From Thermoproteota archaeon (GTDB taxonomy: Archaea; Thermoproteota; Methanomethylicia; Culexarchaeales; Culexmicrobiaceae), in the NCBI GenBank assembly GCA_003650625.1, contig QMQW01000028.1, positions 1 to 5,581 on the forward strand: a stretch of DNA of 5,581 bases. Direction: 5' to 3'. The position numbers and the translations under genes are program-made. The notes beneath the pieces were generated by a model, which made no database searches, had not been told where the DNA came from, and worked only from the letters and a program-made list of their open reading frames with translations. Every line of letters begins with the position of its first letter. Position 1 is the stretch's first letter. Below are positions 1-4,706 of the stretch, piece after piece.

Positions 1-922
1 TCAGCATCCCCTCGACAAAGCTTCTGTCAAATATCGGCCCGCACCACATTGGGCCTCCAATGAGGAGGGGGGATTTGCATTGGGGACATGAGGAGGGAAT
101 GGGGGAAGCCACTCCACCAACAATGCCTCTAAAATAGCAATTTTTACAGTAAACAACGTAGCCCATTAACTTGAGCACCTCATTCGCCTTCATAGCGCTT
201 CTCCTAAGAGCAGCGTAAACTCTAATGTAATGGTCGGTTGCATGGGAGAAGACGATCTGCGCAGCGAAATTTGCTTCCGCAGCTTTCTTAATTAGACATC
301 CAGCTAATAGGCGGATGGCAATTTCATGGCAGAAGTCCACTCTCAGGGGCATGCCGCCGTACTTTCTCAGGCAGGTTAGCGGATACTTCCCGCAAAGAGG
401 CGGCATGTCAGTTGCAGTTAAGCATAGAAGGCCTCCATCCCTGAGAGCTCGAATTGAAGATTCTATGAAGGGCACTGGAGAGCCGAATGGATCTATGTCA
501 ATTACATCAAAACGCAGTTGAGAAGAAGAATGTCTTAGGAGAAGCAGTCTCGCATCAAGGCACGTGACATCTACTAGAGACTCAAGATTGTTTAACTTGA
601 CATTTTCAAGGGCAAGGTCCGCGGCTTTGGGATCTACATCGTTTAATAAAACATGCTCTACGCCATCAACCTCGGATGCGTACCGCAACCCCCTAACACC
701 AGTTGCAGTTAGAGGATCACAAACTCTAATGGGCTTTTTGACCTGCCGCTGGAAGGTTTGGATTGCAAGTACGCCGACATCTCTGCTAAGAGATGCTCTA
801 GAATTGTAAAACACGGGGGCATATGTAGGGTCAAATCTACCCTCACTATTTTTAAAGTAGTTTGGATCTGGAATTAGGAGCTTCACCTTCCCCTCTTTAA
901 TTAATAGCTTCGGAAAGCTCAA
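1..922 (-). CDS. trm1: tRNA (guanine(26)-N2)-dimethyltransferase Trm1, C-terminus cut by window edge
   Basis: SAM-dependent enzyme that makes N2,N2-dimethylguanosine at G26 (some archaeal homologues also modify G27) of tRNA in the cytoplasm. My translation gives 307 residues up to the left edge. Visible motifs are DPLTATGVRG at 69-78 (SAM-binding motif I), NDVDP at 94-98, DIDPFGSP at 142-149 (catalytic DPFG motif), TATDMPPLCG at 169-178, HYIRVY at 231-236, two Cys pairs (C259/C262 and C279/C282) likely binding zinc, and PMWCGPI at 291-297. The family is usually about 380 residues, so roughly 70-80 C-terminal residues lie outside the window. The start is a TTG at 922-920. I chose it because a perfect AGGAGGT lies 9 nt upstream, no ATG lies near, and the N-terminus aligns as expected for the family. 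It follows the THEP1-like gene by 7 nt and is probably co-transcribed with it. Identity is secure; the TTG start is likely. Confidence 0.95.
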   Translation of the reverse strand, partial: MSFPKLLIKEGKVKLLIPDPNYFKNSEGRFDPTYAPVFYNSRASLSRDVGVLAIQTFQRQVKKPIRVCDPLTATGVRGLRYASEVDGVEHVLLNDVDPKAADLALENVKLNNLESLVDVTCLDARLLLLRHSSSQLRFDVIDIDPFGSPVPFIESSIRALRDGGLLCLTATDMPPLCGKYPLTCLRKYGGMPLRVDFCHEIAIRLLAGCLIKKAAEANFAAQIVFSHATDHYIRVYAALRRSAMKANEVLKLMGYVVYCKNCYFRGIVGGVASPIPSSCPQCKSPLLIGGPMWCGPIFDRSFVEGML

Positions 923-929
923 TGGAAAG

Positions 930-1463
930 CTACCTCCTCGATTGGGATAGGATTCTTCTGAGGATGATTTCGGGCAGCCTTTCGCGGTTTTGCAGTGTGA
1001 CTTCAAACACCTCGGGATTAAGATTGCTGAAAACCCTTTGCATAGCACCACTTAATCGCCAGTGAATCACGGCGATTACAGGCTTACCGCTCTTAAATGC
1101 AGTATAAACTGCATTTTCAAAGGACTTGCTTTTCAACTCCATTGGGCCTACCTCATCGATAACTATGACGTCTGCTGACGTAAGCGCTTTAGAAATGGCA
1201 TTAACACCTATGCTTTCCAAGTCGCGCAAGTTCACCCCATACTTGCCAACGCGAACTCTTGTTTTGAAATTTACATGGGCAAGCCAGCCCTCAGAACTGG
1301 AAAGAAGGTCGATTATTTTGAATCCAACACGGCTACGACCAATCCTCACCTCTGGGCAGATGACGCCGCCCACCCTCAAATTCAAAGATTTAAGTGAATC
1401 TATAACTCTCCTGCACACCGTCGATTTGCCGACGCCTGGACGTCCAGTTATGAAAATAAGCAT
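930..1463 (-). CDS. THEP1-family nucleoside-triphosphatase (NTPase_1)
   Basis: Small P-loop NTPase of the THEP1 family. Characterised members hydrolyse several NTPs in vitro, but their physiological role is unknown. From the start chosen here it has 177 residues, the usual family size. Walker A is GRPGVGKST at 7-15. The family block GGVICPEVR...GFKIIDL spans about 32-53, RVGKYGVN is at 71-78, Walker B is VIVIDEVGPMEL at 99-110 (D103, E104), and LQNRERLP near the end is the late NR motif of the family. An in-frame ATG at 1493 would add ten hydrophobic residues. I prefer the ATG at 1463 because Walker A normally lies within the first ten or so residues and because 1493 falls inside the TATA-like box. 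No good SD precedes 1463, so the message may have a very short leader. trm1 follows 7 nt downstream. Family assignment is confident; function is open. Confidence 0.9.
   Translation of the reverse strand: MLIFITGRPGVGKSTVCRRVIDSLKSLNLRVGGVICPEVRIGRSRVGFKIIDLLSSSEGWLAHVNFKTRVRVGKYGVNLRDLESIGVNAISKALTSADVIVIDEVGPMELKSKSFENAVYTAFKSGKPVIAVIHWRLSGAMQRVFSNLNPEVFEVTLQNRERLPEIILRRILSQSRR
932..938 (-). promoter_or_regulatory. Shine-Dalgarno site of trm1, overlapping the upstream stop codon
   Basis: The minus strand reads AGGAGGT, a full match to the archaeal anti-SD region, 9 nt before the TTG at 922. It is formed by the last two Arg codons (AGG AGG) and the first base of the TAG stop of the preceding NTPase gene. 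This supports the TTG start and suggests translational coupling. Confidence 0.8.
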
Positions 1464-1492
1464 AATGCAAGCCCCAAAACATACAAAAAACA

Positions 1493-1504
1493 TTAACTTA
1501 TTAA
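1493..1504. promoter_or_regulatory. putative shared divergent core promoter (THEP1-like gene / rnhB)
   Basis: TTAACTTATTAA is a near-symmetric AT-rich box in the 74-bp gap between the two start codons. Its centre is about 35 bp from the ATG at 1463 and 39 bp from the ATG at 1538. With TATA-to-start-site spacing of about 25 bp in archaea, both transcripts would have leaders of roughly 9-14 nt. The plus-strand A-rich flank (1484-1490) could serve as BRE for rnhB. This is inferred from spacing and composition only. Confidence 0.5.
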
Positions 1505-1537
1505 GACTCTCGCATCAATTGCTACTTGGTATTTGAA

Positions 1538-2236
1538 ATGATGAAGCAAAGCCATGGCGGAGAAAAACTAATTGCAGGAGTGGACGACGCGGGGCGGGGG
1601 CCTGTAATAGGGCCGCTGGTAATTGCAGGAGTGCTGATTAATGAGACCAACGTTCAGAAGCTCGTAGAAATTGGCGTTCGAGATTCCAAACTATTAACAC
1701 CTCAAAAAAGAAGCAAGCTTGCAGTGAAAATAATGCAAATTGCAGAAAAGTGGACTTATGAAGTAATTCCCCCAAGCACGATAGACCGCGCAGTGCGCTG
1801 CAAACGCAGGGGGAAGGGAGGGCTACTTAATGAATTAGAGGCTGAAGCAATGGCACGAGTAATACTGAAACTGAAGCCAGACGTAGCGTACGTCGACGCC
1901 TCGGACACTAATGAAGAGCGGTTTGGCGAACTAATTAGGAGAAGCCTACCATTCAAAGTTGAGATAGTATCCAAGCATAAAGCTGATGAAATTTTCCCAG
2001 CGGTCTCAGCAGCATCAATACTTGCTAAGGTTAAGCGAGACAGGATAATAGGGGAGTTAAGAAGGATTTATGGGGATTTTGGCTCCGGATATCCTACAGA
2101 TCCTAAAACGGTAGAATTTTTAAAGCGATATTTGAGAGAGCACGGAGAGTATCCTGACATTGTTAGAAAAAGCTGGAAAACAGTCAGGAAAATTAAAAAT
2201 GAAATTCACCAAGAAAAGCTCGATAAACACTTATAG
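1538..2236 (+). CDS. rnhB: ribonuclease HII
   Basis: Endonuclease that cuts the RNA strand of RNA/DNA hybrids and at single ribonucleotides in DNA, using metal ions held by four acidic residues. From the ATG at 1538 the protein is 232 residues. The first motif is GVDDAGRGPVIGPLV, with the acidic pair D16/D17. The third Asp is in AYVDASD (D120) and the fourth in HKADE (D150), followed by SAASILAKVKRDR. GDFGSGYP carries the Tyr (Y185) that reads the ribonucleotide junction. The second residue of the first motif is normally Glu (DEAGRG) and is Asp here, a conservative but catalytic-site change. An in-frame TTG at 1526 is possible but unneeded; ATG 1541 is also possible. No clear SD is visible, consistent with a short leader. 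The gene is monocistronic between two minus-strand operons, and its last 6 bp overlap the 3' end of the UPF0216 gene. Confidence 0.96.
   Translation: MMKQSHGGEKLIAGVDDAGRGPVIGPLVIAGVLINETNVQKLVEIGVRDSKLLTPQKRSKLAVKIMQIAEKWTYEVIPPSTIDRAVRCKRRGKGGLLNELEAEAMARVILKLKPDVAYVDASDTNEERFGELIRRSLPFKVEIVSKHKADEIFPAVSAASILAKVKRDRIIGELRRIYGDFGSGYPTDPKTVEFLKRYLREHGEYPDIVRKSWKTVRKIKNEIHQEKLDKHL
2167..2199 (-). terminator. possible U-tract terminator of the nop5-flpA-UPF0216 operon
   Basis: Just past the UPF0216 stop, the minus strand carries a cluster of T-runs inside the 3' end of rnhB: five T at 2195-2199, four at 2189-2192, four at 2177-2180 and five at 2167-2171. Archaeal RNA polymerase terminates at such tracts without a hairpin. 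The runs also encode Lys-rich rnhB sequence, so they may be incidental. Confidence 0.3.
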
Positions 2237-2689
2237 GCGAGATGAAAAGGCAAAGCCAATGACGATTGACGTTCTAAGCTTCCTTCTCAATTTGAAAACT
2301 TGGGGTCGATATAAGTACACTGGTAAGGCGACTTCCTCTACGGATTGCACCCCCTCACTTCCGAGGACTTTGAGAACTACATATGCTTCAACCTTATCTC
2401 CTAGGACTTGAAAAACGCCTCTGCCTAGGTCTATGCGCCTTAAAAGCACTATTGGTAGCTTTAGTTTATCATGTAAATTTTCAGGGATAATTTCTGAAAG
2501 CCTTTCAAGTTCCTCCTTGTCGAATATGATTTGAGAGCCGCTTTTCGTTTTAACCATTGGAGTGGGCGATTCGAGTAATTGGCTCAGCGCCTTGAATTCC
2601 TTAGGTAAGTGGTCATTTATTCGCTCTATATCTGCCTTCCAAATCTTATTTAGAAGGCCCTCGGCTACCCTAACATTCCTATTAAACAT
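2231..2689 (-). CDS. UPF0216 (DUF61) family protein of unknown function
   Basis: Small archaeal protein of the UPF0216/DUF61 family, with no established activity. From the chosen start it has 152 residues, typical for the family. Recognisable features are the N-terminal helix ending INDHLPKEFKALSQLL (24-39), then a VKTKSGSQIIFDKEELERL segment (46-64), the LKLPIVLLRR strand (76-85), and a VFQVLGDKVEAYVVLKVLG core (92-110). The C-terminus is basic (RPQVFKLRRKLR). There is no signal peptide or membrane segment, so it should be cytoplasmic. An upstream in-frame ATG (2743) would overlap fibrillarin by 47 bp and add a WWLLDTRKV stretch that reads the fibrillarin 3' end in another frame. I rejected it in favour of ATG 2689, which has AAGGTTGA 7 nt upstream. 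It lies 7 nt after fibrillarin as last gene of the C/D RNP operon, which hints at an RNA-related role. Family call is from remembered consensus. Confidence 0.85.
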   Translation of the reverse strand: MFNRNVRVAEGLLNKIWKADIERINDHLPKEFKALSQLLESPTPMVKTKSGSQIIFDKEELERLSEIIPENLHDKLKLPIVLLRRIDLGRGVFQVLGDKVEAYVVLKVLGSEGVQSVEEVALPVYLYRPQVFKLRRKLRTSIVIGFAFSSRL

Positions 2690-2696
2690 TTCAACT

Positions 2697-2704
2697 TCAA
2701 CCTT
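2697..2704 (-). promoter_or_regulatory. weak Shine-Dalgarno site of the UPF0216 gene
   Basis: The minus strand reads AAGGTTGA, an imperfect match (one extra T relative to AAGGTGA), ending 7 nt before ATG 2689. It contains the fibrillarin TGA stop codon. It supports the internal start over the longer frame, but on its own the match is weak. Confidence 0.45.
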
Positions 2705-3392
2705 TCTCGTATCTAGCAACCACCATTGCATGAGCCTTATCAAATGGCTCTAAATGGACTGTCCCTATAATTTCGAATCCTCTCCTCTTCAGAGTGTCGA
2801 TCTCTCGCTTGTACACCTCTGAGGGTGCCATGGTTACATCTACACTTCTAGCCTTTATTGCCAACATTATTTCCCCACCATCCTTTAGGAACATGTCTGC
2901 ATTATCCGCAAGAAGCTTTGCCTGCTCAGGCTGAGCAACATCGCAGTAAATTGCATCGACTTGAGGAACTATTGTTCTATAAAGCGAAGGTTTGCGGGCG
3001 TCGGCAAGTATTGGAATCATGTTTTTCCTGCGTTCACATACTGTGATTAGCTCTCTAACGACTCTAGGGGCAAACTCGACGCAGTAAACGGTGCCTTCTG
3101 GGCCGACAATATCGCTGACGTGGCTAGCGGTTGTTCCCGTAGCTGCACCTAAATATAGTACCTTTAATCTAGGTTTTACTGAGATGTGCTCTATCCCCTT
3201 TAGGATTGCAGCTGCGAGCTTGCTTCTATAAGCATTCCAAATTCGGTACTCAACACCCTGGTATTTTATGAGAAGCTCGCCATAAACTTTAAAGCCTGGA
3301 GCCAGATTTACTGTTGCCAACCTTTTTGAGCCGTCCTCCATCTCAGCCCAGTAAACTCCTTCAAATTTCTCATGAGGATAGATTTCCACCAT
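2697..3392 (-). CDS. flpA: fibrillarin-like rRNA/tRNA 2'-O-methyltransferase
   Basis: Methyltransferase subunit of the archaeal box C/D sRNP. It transfers a methyl group from SAM to ribose 2'-OH at sites chosen by the guide RNA, and acts bound to Nop5 and L7Ae. It has 231 residues, normal for archaeal homologues. The N-terminal small domain (1-50) is followed by YRIWNAYRSKLAAAI (49-63) and the SAM-binding motif LYLGAATGTTASHVSDIVG (79-97). DARKP is at 131-135, DVAQPEQA at 151-158 and AIKARS at 178-183, with LEPFDKAHAMVV near the end. The Lys-Asp-Lys-His set expected for the family is present as K58, D151, K180 and H221. The residue before H221 is Ala, where most homologues I recall have Asp. 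The start is set by GAGGTGA 5 nt upstream. It begins 5 nt after the nop5 stop, the conserved archaeal pairing. Confidence 0.97.
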   Translation of the reverse strand: MVEIYPHEKFEGVYWAEMEDGSKRLATVNLAPGFKVYGELLIKYQGVEYRIWNAYRSKLAAAILKGIEHISVKPRLKVLYLGAATGTTASHVSDIVGPEGTVYCVEFAPRVVRELITVCERRKNMIPILADARKPSLYRTIVPQVDAIYCDVAQPEQAKLLADNADMFLKDGGEIMLAIKARSVDVTMAPSEVYKREIDTLKRRGFEIIGTVHLEPFDKAHAMVVARYEKG

Positions 3393-3397
3393 TTATT

Positions 3398-3404
3398 TCA
3401 CCTC
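3398..3404 (-). promoter_or_regulatory. Shine-Dalgarno site of flpA, containing the nop5 stop codon
   Basis: The minus strand reads GAGGTGA, a full match to the archaeal SD core, 5 nt before ATG 3392. The TGA is the nop5 stop and the GAGG comes from the last Lys-Arg codons. A ribosome finishing nop5 therefore terminates on the flpA binding site, which suggests coupled, balanced synthesis of the two partner proteins. Confidence 0.8.
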
Positions 3405-4630
3405 TTCTTCCTTCTCTTTTTGGGAGGTCTTCTTCTCACAATTCTCTTGGGAGGCTTAGCGTAGAGCTTCTTAATTTCTTCAATTCTTTTTCTCAAATCC
3501 TCTTTTAACTCATCGGCAATATATGTACCTGTGAAGGCATCAACCCTTGCAGCTATAGCGAGCTTGCCTGCTAATGCCCTCGCAATTTTACCTCTCTGCC
3601 ACCTCGGAGATCTATGAATCTCAGGATACTGAAATATTACTCCGTGCTTAGGCGGCTTAGCTCCACTTCGCAGGGCGCGGAACAGCGCTTTCTCAGCGCC
3701 GAGAACCTGTATGGTGCTCGCTGGAAGTCGAGACAACTCCTCAAGGCCGCCAGCCAAAGCTATTAGCCTAGCTCCAATTAGAGCGCCTACTAAGCCTTTA
3801 ATGTTTGGAGCGACTTCATCCATGGTTTGCTCGATGTAATTTTCAAGCTCATCTCTCATCCTGTACATTTCATTGATTATGGAGGATATTCTCATTATTG
3901 GCTCGATGTCCATCTCAGCTATATCCGCACCGACGGAAGCACTTGCAATTGAGGATATCTTCCTTGCACGGGATTCAGGAAACCCTAATTTAATGAGGTT
4001 TTCTTCAGTGAAATTGCGTCTCAACCCTAGTGATGACACCAGCCTGATGAAGCTGCTGTGATCTCTTACAAGGTCATTTAGCTCTGGAAAGTGTACTCCA
4101 TACCACTCCCTTAGCCTTGAAACTAGAAGATTTATCGATTTATTTAAGTCGTCTATGGCATTAACTGCATGGGCAATTAGTAGGTCTCTCTTCTCAGCAG
4201 CTTCCCTAAGCTTCTTCCTAGTCATGATGACTGAGACTGAAGAAATGAAGCTGGAGGCCTCTTCAAGGGATTGGGAGAGGCCCAACTTTAAAGCCAAATC
4301 CTCGATCTCGCCCCTAATCTTCTTAGCTACAAGATTACCTACCTCAACAGTTACAGGGATGTCAATAATTGACTTTAAAGATCTGGCCAGCACCTCATCT
4401 TCAACAACTGCAGCTTTGACACCCATGGAAATCAGCTTATTACATAGCCTCTTCAGTTCCTCAATGACCTTTCCTTCCTCCAGCTTGAGTAGTTTCTCAG
4501 CCACTTCATCAGCATCTTTGGGCATGGCTTCAAAAGCTAATATTTCGCCCTTCTCATCACAAGCGAAAAGCGCAAATCCCGTTTCAACCAGGTAAGCTTT
4601 TCCAATGTCAGATTTTTTAAAATTGCTCAT
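3398..4630 (-). CDS. nop5: Nop5 (Nop56/Nop58-like) C/D-box RNP scaffold protein
   Basis: Core protein of the archaeal C/D sRNP. It dimerises through a coiled coil, binds L7Ae–guide RNA through its Nop domain and fibrillarin through its N-terminal domain. It has 410 residues, normal length. The N-terminal fibrillarin-binding domain (about 11-110) starts KAYLVETGFALFACDE. The coiled-coil and helical region covers about 150-280 and includes REWYGVHFPEL at 174-184. The Nop domain includes GALIGARLIALAGGLEEL (282-299), GAEKALFRALRSGAKPPKHG (311-330), IFQYPEIH and RGKIARALAGKLAIAARVD (346-364). The protein ends in a basic tail from about 393 (RRRPPKKRRKKR), common in this family and likely to contact RNA. 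Start ATG 4630 has GGTGGTG 6 nt upstream. It is first gene of the operon with flpA (5-nt gap) and the UPF0216 gene. Confidence 0.97.
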   Translation of the reverse strand: MSNFKKSDIGKAYLVETGFALFACDEKGEILAFEAMPKDADEVAEKLLKLEEGKVIEELKRLCNKLISMGVKAAVVEDEVLARSLKSIIDIPVTVEVGNLVAKKIRGEIEDLALKLGLSQSLEEASSFISSVSVIMTRKKLREAAEKRDLLIAHAVNAIDDLNKSINLLVSRLREWYGVHFPELNDLVRDHSSFIRLVSSLGLRRNFTEENLIKLGFPESRARKISSIASASVGADIAEMDIEPIMRISSIINEMYRMRDELENYIEQTMDEVAPNIKGLVGALIGARLIALAGGLEELSRLPASTIQVLGAEKALFRALRSGAKPPKHGVIFQYPEIHRSPRWQRGKIARALAGKLAIAARVDAFTGTYIADELKEDLRKRIEEIKKLYAKPPKRIVRRRPPKKRRKKR

Positions 4631-4636
4631 TGACTA

Positions 4637-4643
4637 CACCACC
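4637..4643 (-). promoter_or_regulatory. probable Shine-Dalgarno site of nop5
   Basis: The minus strand reads GGTGGTG, one mismatch from GGAGGTG, 6 nt before ATG 4630. It supports this start and implies that the nop5 transcript has a leader of at least about 15 nt, so transcription probably begins near or upstream of 4645. Confidence 0.55.
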
Positions 4644-4662
4644 CATGATTTTCTCAACAATC

Positions 4663-4684
4663 CTTTAAAGCTTTTACATAATAA
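4663..4684. promoter_or_regulatory. putative divergent core promoter region (nop5 / pyrD)
   Basis: This AT-rich block lies in the 76-bp gap between the nop5 and pyrD start codons. It holds the perfect palindrome CTTTAAAG (4663-4670) followed by CTTTTACATAATAA (4671-4684). On the plus strand, a box near 4678 would start transcription near 4703, making pyrD almost leaderless. On the minus strand, TTATGTAAAAG would start near 4652, leaving room for the nop5 SD. Which sub-box serves which gene cannot be decided by eye. Confidence 0.5.
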
Positions 4685-4706
4685 GGTAATAAGGGTTGCA
4701 GTCACA

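Noticed and set aside
1126..1536. A 136-codon plus-strand open frame opposite the THEP1-like gene
   Set aside because: The minus-strand frame has clear Walker A and B motifs; the plus-strand frame has no family features and runs through the divergent promoter.
1569..1633. Exact 14-bp direct repeat TAATTGCAGGAGTG at 1569-1582 and 1620-1633
   Set aside because: The copies are 51 bp apart and in frame in rnhB, each encoding an IAGV beta-strand segment. Similar protein segments with shared codons explain it; there is no third copy and no sign of an element.
2690..2743. Longer N-terminus for the UPF0216 protein from ATG 2743 or ATG 2731
   Set aside because: It would overlap the conserved fibrillarin C-terminus, lacks an SD, and the extra residues do not fit the family; ATG 2689 gives the usual length and spacing.
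4030..4060. C-box-like GTGATGA followed by CTGATGA on the plus strand within nop5, considered as a C/D-box sRNA
   Set aside because: Spacing between the C-like box and the CTGA is only about 6 nt, too short for a guide, and no correctly spaced C'/D pair follows. It sits antisense to conserved coding sequence.
4490..4561. Minus-strand GTGATGA, CTGATGA and CTGA elements in the nop5 5' coding region, considered as a C/D sRNA embedded in nop5
   Set aside because: Spacing does not fit: C-like to next CTGA is over 30 nt and the last pair only about 5 nt apart. The elements fall on ordinary Asp-Glu and Ala-Glu codons.
4155..4595. A 146-codon plus-strand open frame opposite the nop5 N-terminal half
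   Set aside because: Translation is a Ser/Thr/Ala-rich antisense shadow of a conserved coiled-coil protein.
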